A stretch of DNA of 44,791 nucleotides from Candidatus Rokuibacteriota bacterium (GCA_003220615.1 QHTB01000168.1:1-44791); one strand, 5' to 3'. Counted from the stretch's first letter, positions 24,726-34,693 are shown. Numbers and translations are program-made. Notes: generated by a model from the letters alone, not told the origin.

Positions 24726-25703
24726 TCATCGCGAGGCCCGGACTTTGGGGCGGACGTCGTGCGCGAAGCGCTCGAGCGACGCCAGCGCGGCGTTCACGTC
24801 CGGGCGAACGGGATCGAAGACGATGTGGCTCACGCCCAGCGCCTGGTAACGGCGAACGTCGTCGATCACTTCCGCGGCCGTGCCCTGGAAGAGCGGGCGG
24901 TCGCCGCCGGGGGATTTCTCGCGCGCGCCGCGGACCTCCATCGGCGTCCGGAACGTCAGCGCGATGGTCCGGGGATCTCGCCCGGCCTGGTGGGCGTAAC
25001 TCTGAAGCTGCTTCACCTTCGCCGCGTACTCATCGGGCAGCAGCATGGCGGGCGGACGCTGCCCGATGGGGTGCCACGCGTCGCCGAGGACGGCCGTACG
25101 CTTCAACGCGGAGTCGGTGTGCCCGCCGATCCAGATCGGGATGCCGCCGCGTTGGACGGGCTTCGGCAGCGCGTGGACGTCGCGGACCGTGTAGAAGCGG
25201 CCCGCGAAGCTCACCGGATCCTTGGTCCACATCGCGCGCATCAACGACAGATATTCGTCGGTCACGCGACCGCGCTCTGCGAAGGGCGGGGCGCTCACCG
25301 CCTCGAACTCCTCGCGCAGCCAGCCCACGCCGGCACCGAGGATGACGCGACCGCGGGAGAGGACGTCGATCGTCGCCAGCGTCTTCGCCGTCGTCACCGG
25401 ATTGCGATAGGGCACGACGAGCACGCTGGTGCCGAGCCGCACTTTCGTCGTGGCCTGCGCGAGGTGGGCCAAGAGCGACAGCGGCTCGAGGTAATCCTGG
25501 TTGGCGCCACCGGGGAGCTGGCCGGTCGGGGAGTAGGGATAGACCGAGCGTGCCGACGAGGTGGGCAGCACGATGTGATCGCTCACGAACACGGAGGCGT
25601 AGCGAAGCGCCTCGGCCTTGGCTGCGATTTTGAGCACGATGTCGGGCCTGGCGAGCGGCCCGCGACTGGGAAGCGAGACTCCGAACTCCATAGCGGACGC
25701 CAT
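24726..25703 (-). CDS. LLM-class F420-dependent oxidoreductase
   Basis: A 325-residue luciferase-like (TIM-barrel) oxidoreductase: MEFGVSLPSRGPLARPDIVLKIAAKAE, SVFVSDHIVLPT, KVRLGTSVLVVPYRNPVTTAKTLATIDVLSRGRVILGAGVGWLREEFEA. These are features of the F420-dependent LLM subgroup. It would use F420H2 or F420 on an unknown organic substrate. Its position immediately upstream of cofG, and the F420 reductase in the same run, support F420 over FMN. ATG 25703 is chosen because a GGAG lies upstream; ATG 25691 (MEFGVSL) is equally possible. Confidence 0.87.
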   Translation of the reverse strand: MASAMEFGVSLPSRGPLARPDIVLKIAAKAEALRYASVFVSDHIVLPTSSARSVYPYSPTGQLPGGANQDYLEPLSLLAHLAQATTKVRLGTSVLVVPYRNPVTTAKTLATIDVLSRGRVILGAGVGWLREEFEAVSAPPFAERGRVTDEYLSLMRAMWTKDPVSFAGRFYTVRDVHALPKPVQRGGIPIWIGGHTDSALKRTAVLGDAWHPIGQRPPAMLLPDEYAAKVKQLQSYAHQAGRDPRTIALTFRTPMEVRGAREKSPGGDRPLFQGTAAEVIDDVRRYQALGVSHIVFDPVRPDVNAALASLERFAHDVRPKVRASR

Positions 25704-25801
25704 GGTAGGCCACGCTCCAGGCCTTTGCAATCGCGCGCCAGCCACGGTTACGGGGCGACAGGCGGCCCGGTTTCGGCTATTGTTGAAGGACCCGAACGCC
25801 G

Positions 25802-26233
25802 ATGACGCCCGAAGCCTTCGCCCAGAAGATCAACGAGTGGGGCCGCGGCACGATGATCGAGCGCCATGGCACGCGTTTCGTCACGGCCGGCAAGGGCCGC
25901 GCGGTCGCCCAGATCGACTTCAAGCCCGAGCTGACGCAGCTCACCGGCCGGTTTCACGCGGGCGCGATCGTGGCCCTCGCCGACGAAGCGGCCACCGCGG
26001 CCGCGATGTGGGAAACGAATCCGACCGGGGACTTCCGTCCCGAGCTCTTTCCGCTGTCGCTCCAGCTCTCCGTCAACCTCATTCGCAACACGAATCGCGG
26101 CACGCTCACCGCGGAAGCCGAGGTCACGCACCGCGGGCGGACGATCCTCGTCGTCGACGTCCAGGTGTTCGATGACGAGCGCGCGCTCGTCGCGAAGCTC
26201 GTCGCCACCCTGCTGGCGCCGCGGGCGGCATGA
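25802..26233 (+). CDS. PaaI-type hotdog thioesterase
   Basis: A 143-residue single hotdog-fold protein. FKPELTQLTGRFHAGAIVALADEAATAAAM is the PaaI/YiiD-like core; the HAGAIVALADEA segment corresponds to the HGG...D active region of acyl-CoA thioesterases. LSVNLIRNTNRGTLTAEAEVTHRGRTI supplies the sheet. The physiological acyl-CoA is unknown. Its stop overlaps the next start (ATGA at 26230), so it is coupled to the sensor kinase although no functional link is known. Confidence 0.82.
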   Translation: MTPEAFAQKINEWGRGTMIERHGTRFVTAGKGRAVAQIDFKPELTQLTGRFHAGAIVALADEAATAAAMWETNPTGDFRPELFPLSLQLSVNLIRNTNRGTLTAEAEVTHRGRTILVVDVQVFDDERALVAKLVATLLAPRAA

Positions 26234-27675
26234 AGCTCGCGTCCAAGATCTTCCTCGGCTCGGCACTGGTGATGGTCGTGCTCGTCGGCGTCGGCATCCT
26301 GAGCCTGCGGGCCGTCGGCCATCTGGCTGCCGTCAACCGCGACATCACGATGCGCGCCTTGCCCACGCTCGGTCGCGCCGGGGCCGCCCACGATGCCGTG
26401 CTCGCCCTGGTCAGGCTCGAGACGCGCTTCCTCGTCCTCGGCGACGCTCGATACGCGGCGCTGTGGGACGAGCGCGCCGCTCGTGTCCGCGAGGATCTCG
26501 CGGCGCTGCGTCGCCTGGTGCGCACGGCGCGCGAGCAGGCGGTGCTCGACGTGGCGGCCGGCTCCTTCGCGCGGTACGAGGCCGCGGTGGAGGAAGAGCG
26601 CCGACTCTTGAAGCGGCGCCAGCGCGCCGAGGCGATCCGACTCGGCGAGACGGAAGCCCGCTCGCTCGCCGATCAGGTGGGCCAGAGTCTCGAGGATCTC
26701 GTGGCGGCCACGCACCGTGGCGCCGAGGAAGCGCGCGCCGAGGCCGCTCTGCTGGAGCAGCGCACGTGGACGGGGGTGCTCGTCGCGCTCGGCTGCGCGC
26801 TCGGGCTCGGGCTCGGCGCCACCGCCGTGCTGGCCAACCGGCTGACCCGGCGCCTCCGCGTGCTCTCCGAGGCCACCGCGGCCGTGGCGGCCGGCTCCTT
26901 TCGCGAGCCGATTCCGGAGCGCGGCGCCGACGAGATCGCGGCCCTGGCCCACAGCTTCAATGCCATGGCCGCCAACCTGCGCCAGCTCGACCAGCTCAAG
27001 GAGTCCTTCCTGGCCACGGTGTCCCACGAGCTGCGCTCGCCGCTGACGTCGATGCGCGAAGCCGCGCACCTGCTCCACGAGGAAGTGGCGGGCACGCTCA
27101 ACCCGAAACAGACGCGGCTCGTCGCCATCATCGGCGACAGCACCGAGCGCCTGCTGCGCCTCGTCAATCAGATCCTCGATCTCTCCCGCCTGCGGGCGGG
27201 ACGGCTGCCGCTGGCCCGCCGCACGCTCGACCTCACCCAGGTCGCCGAGCGCGGCGTGAACGAGCTCCGGCCCCAGGCGGCCGAGGGCCACGTGTCCGTC
27301 TCGGTCGAGCGCGTCGGTCAGAATTTCGAGGCGGCGGTGGACGAGGATAAGCTGGTGCAGGTCGTGGTCAACCTGGTCGCCAATGCCATCCGTTTCACGC
27401 CGGCCGGCGGACGCGTCGCGGTGCGTGTGGTCGACGCCGGGCCGGAGGTGGAGCTGCACGTCGAAGACACCGGCGTCGGCATCCCGGCGGCCGCCTTGCC
27501 ACGGATCTTCGACATGTACCAGCAGGCTCACAGCCAGAGCGGGGGGACCGGCCTCGGGCTGGCCATCGTCCGCGGCGTCGTCGAGGCGCACAATGGCCGC
27601 GTCACGGTGGAATCGCAGGAGGGCAAGGGGAGTCGCTTCACGGTCTTGCTGCCGCGACGGAGGGCCGACGCGTGA
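26230..27675 (+). CDS. HAMP sensor histidine kinase (GlrK/QseE-like position)
   Basis: A 481-residue membrane kinase: TM1 about residues 7-28, a helical periplasmic domain of roughly 150 residues, TM2 about 178-200, HAMP, then HisKA with H266 in VSHELRSPLTSM. The ATPase domain has N-box NLVANAIRFT, G1 DTGVGIP and G2 GGTGLGLAIV. All catalytic motifs are present. It is the first of the set kinase - lipoprotein - (extra kinase) - sigma-54 activator - glnB, the order of enterobacterial glrK-qseG-glrR-glnB. This suggests that it senses an envelope signal and phosphorylates the NtrC-type regulator at 29656. Confidence 0.88.
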   Translation: MKLASKIFLGSALVMVVLVGVGILSLRAVGHLAAVNRDITMRALPTLGRAGAAHDAVLALVRLETRFLVLGDARYAALWDERAARVREDLAALRRLVRTAREQAVLDVAAGSFARYEAAVEEERRLLKRRQRAEAIRLGETEARSLADQVGQSLEDLVAATHRGAEEARAEAALLEQRTWTGVLVALGCALGLGLGATAVLANRLTRRLRVLSEATAAVAAGSFREPIPERGADEIAALAHSFNAMAANLRQLDQLKESFLATVSHELRSPLTSMREAAHLLHEEVAGTLNPKQTRLVAIIGDSTERLLRLVNQILDLSRLRAGRLPLARRTLDLTQVAERGVNELRPQAAEGHVSVSVERVGQNFEAAVDEDKLVQVVVNLVANAIRFTPAGGRVAVRVVDAGPEVELHVEDTGVGIPAAALPRIFDMYQQAHSQSGGTGLGLAIVRGVVEAHNGRVTVESQEGKGSRFTVLLPRRRADA

Positions 27676-28040
27676 GAGCCCTGGTGCTGGCCGCGCTGGT
27701 GCTGGTCCTCGCCGGCTGCTTCACCTTGCCGCTCCGTCCCGGAGTGACGCTCCTCGATCGCGGCGACGCGCTGCTGGAACACGGTGATTACGTGTCCGCC
27801 ATGGCGGCGTACGACGAGTTCTTGAAGAAGTATCCGGATGATCGGCTGGCCGGATCGGTGCAGGCGCGGCGCGACACCGCGTCGGCCATCCGGGCGGCCC
27901 GCGACGAAATTGCCAGGCTGCGCTCGGATCTCTTGCTGCGCGAGAGCGAGATGACGCGCCTTCGGCAGGAGATCGACCGCCTGCGCGCCGATCTGGAGAC
28001 GATCAAGCAAACCGACCTGAGGCTGGAGCGGAAGCGATAG
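27672..28040 (+). CDS. Small coiled-coil lipoprotein (QseG-like position)
   Basis: A 122-residue lipoprotein with lipobox L-A-G-C16 after a hydrophobic signal. A TPR-like pair of helices follows (DRGDALLEHGDYVSAMAAYDEFLKKYP) and then a Glu/Arg-rich coiled coil from about residue 75 to 118. GTG 27672 overlaps the kinase stop by four bases. In enterobacteria QseG occupies the same place between kinase and regulator genes and helps activate the kinase; a similar accessory role is proposed by position, not by clear sequence identity. Confidence 0.72.
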   Translation: MRALVLAALVLVLAGCFTLPLRPGVTLLDRGDALLEHGDYVSAMAAYDEFLKKYPDDRLAGSVQARRDTASAIRAARDEIARLRSDLLLRESEMTRLRQEIDRLRADLETIKQTDLRLERKR

Positions 28041-28100
28041 ATGAAGCGGCCCGCACCCCGACCAGGTGTCGTCGTCGACTCGATCGCTCGGCAAGGTGTA

Positions 28101-28141
28101 CGGAGCCACTGCGCACCTCGAACAGGCCACCCACGGTTCAC
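28101..28141 (-). repeat. Interspersed 41-bp repeat, copy B
   Basis: Inverted copy of 24651-24691 (36 of 41 identical), located in the 122-bp gap between the lipoprotein and the hybrid kinase. The remaining gap sequence contains no other feature I recognise. Confidence 0.6.
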
Positions 28142-28162
28142 CCCGATCTGGAGCTCCATTAC

Positions 28163-29659
28163 ATGAAGCGGCGAGTTCTTGTCGTAGACGACGACGCGGC
28201 GATCCTCGAGGTGCTCGAGATGCGGCTGGCCGCCATGGGCTTCGACGTCACCGCGACGCCCGAGGCGAACAAGGCGATGGAGTTCGCCGCCACTCACCGG
28301 TTCGACGTCGCCCTGCTCGACCTGCGCATGTTGCCGCTCGACGGCATCCAGCTCATGGAGGCGCTGCACCAGCGCCAGCCACGGCTGCCCGTGCTCATCA
28401 TGACCGCGCACGGGACCATCGAGACAGCCGTCGAGGCCGTGCAGCGCGGCGCCTTCGACTACCTGACCAAGCCGTTCGTCCGCGACGAGCTGCGCGCGAA
28501 GATCCGGCGCGCGCTCGCCGCACGGCGCTGGGCCCGCGACCGCGAGCGGCTGCTGACCGTGGGCGAGACGCTGGCATCGTCCGGCGTCATGGAGCGCATC
28601 CTCGACGCCGTGGCTCAGGCCGCCGTCGAGACGACGGAGGCCGAGCGCTCGGTGGTCTTCCAGCTCACGGCCGGACGTCTGGTGCCGATGGCGAGCGCCG
28701 GCACGCCGCCGCCGTCGTGGCCAGCGCTGGAGGCGGCCGCTTCGCAAGCGATCGACAAGGGCGCACCCACGATGGTGGCCGGCCAGGAGGCGCGCGTGAT
28801 CGTCGCCGCGCCTCTCGTCGTCCAGCGCGGCCCGGTCGGCGCGCTCGTCATCGAGACGCCCGGGCGCGTGGAGCCCACCGAGGACGACCTCGAGCTGCTG
28901 GCGCTCTTCTCCTCGCAGGCGGCCATCGCCATCCGGAATACTCACGAGCTGGAGCGGTTGCGGAGCGGCGCGCTGGCCGCCCTCGGCCGCATGGCCACGC
29001 AGGTGGCTCACGAGCTCAAGAATCCACTGGCCGGGCTGCGGCTCTACGCGCGTCACCTCGAGCAGCGGCTGGACCGCAACGGCGACGGTGACAGCGCCGA
29101 TCTGGCCCGCAAGATCACGTCGTCCATCGATCATCTCGCCGCGATCGTGTCCGAGATCACCGCGTTCGGGCGGCCGCCCGAGCTTCACCGCGCGCCGACG
29201 TCGCTCGGCGCGCTCATCGACGAGTGCATCACGCTGGCCCAGGCGCGCTGTCCCTCGGAACAGGTCGAGATCGTGCGCACCTACGATCCGGCGGCTCCCG
29301 AGCCGATGCTGGACGCCCGCGAGTTGCGCAAGGCGTTCCTGAACCTGATCCTCAATGCGCTGGAAGCGCTGGGGGGGCAGGGGCGCCTCTCCATCACCAC
29401 CCAGTGCGCGGCCGATCGAAAATCGATCACGATCGCCATCGACGACGACGGCCCCGGGATGAACGAGGAGACCCTGACGCGCCTGTTCGATCTCTTCTTT
29501 ACGACCAAGCCCGAGGGCACGGGGCTCGGCATGGCGATCGCGCGTTCGGTGGTCGACCTCCACGGGGGCGAGCTCACCGTGCAGAGCGCGCTCGGCAACG
29601 GCACGCGGGTGCGCATCCGGCTTCCCTTCGGTACCCCCTCGGCCGGAGCGGGAGCGTGA
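28163..29659 (+). CDS. REC-GAF-histidine kinase hybrid
   Basis: A 498-residue soluble protein. The N-terminal receiver (VLVVDDDAAI, D53 in LLDLRML, Lys in YLTKPFV) is followed by a GAF domain of about 150 residues. A HisKA-type kinase carries H283 in VAHELKNPLAGL, then N-box NLILNALEAL, DDDGPGM and GTGLGMAIA. The kinase core is NtrB-like, with a phosphotransfer step possible from the upstream HAMP kinase. The receiver-first layout suggests that it relays or integrates a signal toward the sigma-54 activator, whose GTG start overlaps its stop by four bases. Confidence 0.88.
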   Translation: MKRRVLVVDDDAAILEVLEMRLAAMGFDVTATPEANKAMEFAATHRFDVALLDLRMLPLDGIQLMEALHQRQPRLPVLIMTAHGTIETAVEAVQRGAFDYLTKPFVRDELRAKIRRALAARRWARDRERLLTVGETLASSGVMERILDAVAQAAVETTEAERSVVFQLTAGRLVPMASAGTPPPSWPALEAAASQAIDKGAPTMVAGQEARVIVAAPLVVQRGPVGALVIETPGRVEPTEDDLELLALFSSQAAIAIRNTHELERLRSGALAALGRMATQVAHELKNPLAGLRLYARHLEQRLDRNGDGDSADLARKITSSIDHLAAIVSEITAFGRPPELHRAPTSLGALIDECITLAQARCPSEQVEIVRTYDPAAPEPMLDARELRKAFLNLILNALEALGGQGRLSITTQCAADRKSITIAIDDDGPGMNEETLTRLFDLFFTTKPEGTGLGMAIARSVVDLHGGELTVQSALGNGTRVRIRLPFGTPSAGAGA

Positions 29660-31041
29660 AGCAAGGCCGCACCATTCTCGTTGTCGACGACGAGCCCACG
29701 ATCGTCGACGGTCTGCGCATGACGCTCGAGGCCGAAGGCTACGCGGTACGCATCGCCGGCGGTGTCCAGACCGCGATGTCGGTGGTCGCCCAGTCCGACG
29801 TGCACGCCGCCATCGTCGACCTCATGCTGCCCGATGGCGACGGCCTGGGCCTCACCCGCGAGCTCAAGAAGCGTGATCCCGGGCTCGAAGTGATCATCGT
29901 CACGGCGTACGGCTCCGTGCGGAAGGCGATGGAGGCGACCAAGGGCGCCGGCGCCTTCTACGTCCTCGAGAAGCCCTTCGACCCCGACGAGATCCTGGGT
30001 CACGTCCGCAACATGCTGGAGCACCGCAAGCTCGTCGCCGAAAACGCCGACCTCAAGCGACGGCTGGCCGAGCAGGTGGCCGACACCGAGATCATCGGCT
30101 CCGCGCCCACGCTCAAGCGCGTGCTCGAGACGGTGGCGTCGGTGGCCGAGGCCGATGCCAACGTCCTCATCGTGGGCGAGAGCGGGACGGGCAAGGAGCT
30201 GATCGCCAACGCGCTGCACGAGCGGAGCCACCGGCGCGAAGGGCCGTGGATCAAGATCAACTGCGCGGCGTTGCCCAAGGACCTGATCGAGTCGGAGCTG
30301 TTCGGCCACACGAAGGGCGCCTTCACCGGCGCCACCACCGACAAGGTGGGCCTGCTCGAGGAAGCCCACCACGGCTCGCTGCTCCTCGACGAGATCATCG
30401 AGATGCCGCAGGACCTCCAGGCCAAGCTCCTGCGCGTGCTGGAGGAGCGCGTCGTACGCCGGCTCGGCGGAACGAAGGCCGTGCCCGTCGACTTTCGACT
30501 GATCTCCTCGACCAACCGCAGCCCGGAGATCGCGGTCCGGGATGGCTCGCTCCGCCAGGATCTCTACTTCCGGATCAACACGGTGACGATCGCGGTGCCG
30601 GCGCTGCGCGAGCGGCGCGAGGACATTCCGATCCTGGTGCGCGCCTTCCTCGAGCGCTACACCGCCAAGCACGCGCGGCCGATCGACGCGATCGCCCCCG
30701 AGGCGTATCGCCGCCTCCTCGCCCACTCCTGGCCGGGCAACGTCCGCGAGCTGCAGCACGCGATCGAGCGCGCCGTGCTCGTCTCGCGCGGACGCGAGAT
30801 CACGCCGGCCGATCTGCCCGAGGCCCTCCAGCACCTTCCCGCTGACGGCGGCGCCGCGCCGACCATCGCCCCCTCCGAGGTGCCCTCGGGCTCGCTGGAA
30901 GAGATCGAGCGCGCGTCGATTTTGAAGGCGCTGGAGAGCACGCGCTGGAACAAGCAGGCCGCGGCGGCGTTGCTCGGCCTCCGCCGTCCCACGCTGTACT
31001 CCAAGATGCGGAAGCACGGCATTCCGCAGCGCCCGGGATAG
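29656..31041 (+). CDS. NtrC-family sigma-54 response regulator
   Basis: A 461-residue activator in three parts: receiver (ILVVDDEP, D55 in IVDLMLPDGDG), AAA+ domain and Fis-type HTH. In the AAA+ domain, Walker A is GESGTGKE near residue 174, the sigma-54 contact loop GAFTGA is at 221-226, Walker B is in SLLLDEI, and SWPGNVREL is present. The C-terminal HTH is WNKQAAAALLGLRRPTLYSKMRKHGI. It therefore activates sigma-54 promoters, three of which are predicted nearby (glnB, the ANTAR gene, urtA). GTG 29656 overlaps the previous gene. It may be GlrR-like (by gene order) or NtrC-like (by neighbours). Confidence 0.92.
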   Translation: MKQGRTILVVDDEPTIVDGLRMTLEAEGYAVRIAGGVQTAMSVVAQSDVHAAIVDLMLPDGDGLGLTRELKKRDPGLEVIIVTAYGSVRKAMEATKGAGAFYVLEKPFDPDEILGHVRNMLEHRKLVAENADLKRRLAEQVADTEIIGSAPTLKRVLETVASVAEADANVLIVGESGTGKELIANALHERSHRREGPWIKINCAALPKDLIESELFGHTKGAFTGATTDKVGLLEEAHHGSLLLDEIIEMPQDLQAKLLRVLEERVVRRLGGTKAVPVDFRLISSTNRSPEIAVRDGSLRQDLYFRINTVTIAVPALRERREDIPILVRAFLERYTAKHARPIDAIAPEAYRRLLAHSWPGNVRELQHAIERAVLVSRGREITPADLPEALQHLPADGGAAPTIAPSEVPSGSLEEIERASILKALESTRWNKQAAAALLGLRRPTLYSKMRKHGIPQRPG

Positions 31042-31121
31042 CGCGCCGCTGGCGCAACCCACGGGATTCCGCAGCGCCCGGGATGAGCACGGCGCACGAT
31101 ATTCCGGAGCGGCCTCGATAG
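31015..31121 (+). repeat. Degenerate tandem duplication of the regulator 3' end
   Basis: A 27-bp unit (core ATTCCGCAGCGCCCGGGAT) occurs at 31015-31041, 31060-31086 and 31095-31121. Copy 1 is the last codons and stop of the sigma-54 regulator, copy 2 differs at about 3 positions, and copy 3 is more diverged. This accounts for the first part of the 252-bp leader before glnB; the rest (31122-31250) shows nothing recognisable. Confidence 0.6.
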
Positions 31122-31176
31122 CGATCCGACCCGACCAAAACGCGGGCAGGAGGGTTGCCGACTGCCCGATTCGTAG

Positions 31177-31632
<456 letters not shown>

Positions 31633-31642
31633 AGGAGGCGAC

Positions 31643-33012
31643 GTGAAGCGATTCAGCCTGGTGCTCGCAATCCTGCTGGTCCTCGGTGTCGCCGCCATCG
31701 TCCACGCTCAGACGGCGCCGGCCGCGTCTGCGGCCGCCGCGTCGGCGCCGCTCAAGATCGACAAGGGGGACACGGCGTGGATGCTGACGTCGTCCGCGCT
31801 CGTCCTCATGATGACGGCACCCGGCCTCGCACCATCATCATGGCGCTGATCTCGGTGCAGTGGGTGCTGTGGGGCTACAGCGTCGCCTTCGGCCCCGACA
31901 AGGGCGGCATCATCGGCGGACTCGAGTGGATCGGCCTCCGCGGCGTGGGCACCGAGCCGTACGAGGCTTACGCGAAGACGATTCCGCACCAGGCCTTCAT
32001 GCTCTTCCAGATGATGTTCGCCATCATCACGCCGGCGCTCATCACCGGCGCCTTCGCCGAGCGGAAGAAGTTCTCGGCGTTCATCCTGTTCGTCCTGCTC
32101 TGGGCCACGCTCGTGTACGACCCGCTGGCCCACTGGGTATGGGGCGACGGCGGCTGGCTCAAGAAGATGGGGGCGCTCGACTTCGCCGGCGGGACCGTCG
32201 TCCACATCTCGTCGGGCGTGTCGGCGCTCGTCTGCGCGCTGATGATCGGCAAGCGGCGCGGCTACGGCCACCAGCCCATGCAGCCGCACAACCTGCCCAT
32301 GACGGTCATGGGCGCCGCGCTGCTCTGGTTCGGCTGGTTCGGCTTCAATGCGGGGAGCGCGCTCGAGGCCAACGGCCTCGCGGTCAGTGCGTTTCTCGCC
32401 ACGAACACGGCGGCGGCCGCGGCCGCGCTGGGCTGGATGTTCACCGAGTGGATGACGCGCGGCAAGCCGACCGTGCTGGGCGCTGCCTCCGGCGCCGTCG
32501 CCGGGCTCGTCGCGATCACCCCGGCCTCGGGTTTCGTCGGCCCCGTGTCTGCGCTCATGATCGGCGCTCTCGCCGGCGTCTTCTGCTACAGCGCGTGCAA
32601 CTTCAAGTCGAAGCTCGGCTACGACGATTCGCTCGACGTGGTCGGGGTGCACGGTGTCGGCGGGACCTGGGGCGCCATCGCGACCGGGCTGTGGGCGTCG
32701 AAAGCGGTGAACCCCGACGGCGCGGACGGCCTCTTTTTCGGCAATCCCGGCCAGCTCTGGACGCAAATCGTCGCCATCCTGGCCAGCTATGCGTTGGCCG
32801 CCGTGATGACCGCCGTGATCTTGAAGGTTGTGGACGCCATCGTCGGCCTGCGCGTGCCCGAGGAGGACGAGGTGGCGGGGCTCGATCTCTCCCAGCACTC
32901 CGAGACGGCGTACGTCCTGGGCGGTGGCTCGTACAGCGAGTTCAGTGGCGGCGGAGGCGCGTTCTCCGAAGCGATGCGAGCGGCCGAGGCCAAGACACGA
33001 GTGGCCCACTGA
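31643..33012 (+). pseudogene. amtB: Ammonium transporter, internally deleted and frameshifted
   Basis: Two frames make up one AmtB. The first (GTG 31643, SD AAAGGAGG) gives a signal peptide, then [20 protein letters not shown], and stops at 31849. The second resumes at about 31830 ([22 protein letters not shown]) and runs to 33012 with the rest of the channel: FNAGSAL, the pore His in [10 protein letters not shown] and the second His in [11 protein letters not shown]. Roughly 20 residues normally between these parts (the LFYGG...KNVL segment joining helices 1 and 2) are missing, with a net loss not divisible by three. Either a real deletion or an assembly collapse would explain it. As written it cannot make a functional trimeric channel. 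Confidence 0.85.
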
Positions 33013-33107
33013 GGGCGCCGGCTTGATTTTACTGGGCTAGTTCCGTAAGGTAACGAGACTGGCGCGCGGGTCTGGCCACATCACAATCATCGAAGAAGGA
33101 GTTCGGC

Positions 33108-34532
33108 ATGACCGCCAAGGACGTCCTCAAGCTGGCTAAGGAGAAAGGCGCCAAGATCGTCGATCTCCGCTTCATCGACCTGCCCGGCCTGTGGCAGCAC
33201 TTCTCGATTCCCGTGTCCGAGCTGAGCGAGGGCATCTTCGAGGATGGGCTTGGCTTTGACGGCTCCTCGATCCGCGGCTTCCAGTCGATCGACGAGTCGG
33301 ACATGCTGCTGATCCCGGACCCGGCGACGGCCCAGATGGATCCGTTCACCGCGGTGCCGACGATCGTGCTCATCTGCAACGTCAAGGACCCCGTCACCGG
33401 CAAGGCGTACACGCGCGATCCACGCTACATCGCCCAGAAGGCCGAGGCGTACGTCAAGAAGAGCGGCGTGGCGGACACCATCTACATCGGGCCCGAGCTC
33501 GAGTTCTTCTTCTTCGACTCCATCCGCTTCGATCAGAGCTACAACTGCGGCTACTACTTCATCGACTCGGAGGCGGGCGCCTGGAACAGCGGCAAGGAAG
33601 GGACGGTGGATCAGCCCAACCTCGGTTACAAGCCGCGCTACAAGCAGGGGTACTTCCCGGTTCCGCCCATGGACAAGTTTCAGGACATCCGCTCGGACAT
33701 GGTGCTGGCGCTGGAGTCGGTCGGCATCCGCGTGGAGGTGCACCACCACGAGGTGGCGACCGGCGGCCAGACCGAGATCGACATGCGCTTCGATACGCTG
33801 ACGAAGATGGCCGACCGGGTCATGTGGTACAAGTACTGCGCGAAGAACACCGCGCGAAAGTGGGGCAAGACGGCGACGTTCATGCCCAAGCCACTCTTCC
33901 AGGACAACGGCTCCGGCATGCACACCCACCAGTCGCTGTGGAAGAACGGCAAGAACCTCTTCTACGAGCGGGGCGGCTACGCCGACATCAGCAAGACCTG
34001 CCTCTACTACATCGGCGGCATCCTCAAACACGCGCCGGCGCTGCTGGCGCTCATCGCGCCGTCGACCAACTCCTACAAGCGCCTGGTGCCGGGGTACGAA
34101 GCGCCCATCAACCTCGTGTACAGCCAGCGCAACCGATCCGCGTGCATCCGCATCCCGATGTATTCAAAATCCGAAGGCGCCAAGCGGATCGAGTTTCGGA
34201 CTCCTGACCCCACCTGTAATCCATATCTGTCCTTCGCGGCGTGTCTCATGGCCGGCCTCGACGGCGTGGCCAACAAGGTCGATCCCGGCAAGCCCGTCGA
34301 CAAGGACCTCTACGAGCTGCCGCCGGCCGAGGCGAAGAAGATCAAGCAAATGCCGGGCTCGCTCGACATCGTGCTCGACAATCTGGAGAAGTCGAACGAC
34401 TGGCTGCTCAAGGGCGACGTCTTCACGCCCGACGTCATCGAGACCTGGATCGACTACAAGCGGAAGAACGAGGTCGATCCCGTCCGGTTGCGCCCGCATC
34501 CCTACGAGTTCGCCCTGTACTTCGACATTTGA
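33108..34532 (+). CDS. glnA: Type I glutamine synthetase
   Basis: A 474-residue GlnA that assimilates ammonium (glutamate + NH3 + ATP). It has FDGSSIRGF near residue 50, [11 protein letters not shown], the beta-grasp and catalytic segment [33 protein letters not shown] and [10 protein letters not shown]. The adenylylation Tyr is about Y402 in DKDLYELPP, so GlnE-type control is likely. ATG 33108 has AAGGAG upstream. No -24/-12 site was found in its 95-bp leader, so it may be read with glnB-amtB. A strong hairpin follows. Confidence 0.95.
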   Translation: MTAKDVLKLAKEKGAKIVDLRFIDLPGLWQHFSIPVSELSEGIFEDGLGFDGSSIRGFQSIDESDMLLIPDPATAQMDPFTAVPTIVLICNVKDPVTGKAYTRDPRYIAQKAEAYVKKSGVADTIYIGPELEFFFFDSIRFDQSYNCGYYFIDSEAGAWNSGKEGTVDQPNLGYKPRYKQGYFPVPPMDKFQDIRSDMVLALESVGIRVEVHHHEVATGGQTEIDMRFDTLTKMADRVMWYKYCAKNTARKWGKTATFMPKPLFQDNGSGMHTHQSLWKNGKNLFYERGGYADISKTCLYYIGGILKHAPALLALIAPSTNSYKRLVPGYEAPINLVYSQRNRSACIRIPMYSKSEGAKRIEFRTPDPTCNPYLSFAACLMAGLDGVANKVDPGKPVDKDLYELPPAEAKKIKQMPGSLDIVLDNLEKSNDWLLKGDVFTPDVIETWIDYKRKNEVDPVRLRPHPYEFALYFDI

Positions 34533-34536
34533 TTCA

Positions 34537-34569
34537 CATCGGGGGGAGCGGGTGCCGCTCCCCCCGATG
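34537..34569 (+). terminator. Perfect 15-bp hairpin after glnA
   Basis: CATCGGGGGGAGCGG (34537-34551) pairs perfectly with CCGCTCCCCCCGATG (34555-34569) around GTG, four bases after the stop. A C-run rather than a T-run follows, so release may need another factor. It separates glnA from the ANTAR/urea section. Confidence 0.65.
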
Positions 34570-34693
34570 ACCCCCCCCCACTAGAACTTCAGAGCTGCCT
34601 CCACGCCGGGCATCAAGCGCTGAAGTTGCCGCGTCTCCGAGCAGGGCGGCGAAAGCCATGCCGGGAAGTGCTTGATTCTGCGAGATCGGGGTC

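Noticed and set aside
28041..28166. 41-codon ORF filling the gap between the lipoprotein and hybrid kinase, ending in an ATGA overlap
   Set aside because: It contains the inverted repeat copy, has no clear ribosome site, and its sequence shows no recognisable features; probably chance in GC-rich DNA.
33013..33107. Possible sigma-54 site before glnA (TGGCGCG-N4-TCTGG)
   Set aside because: The GC of the -12 element is missing at the required spacing.
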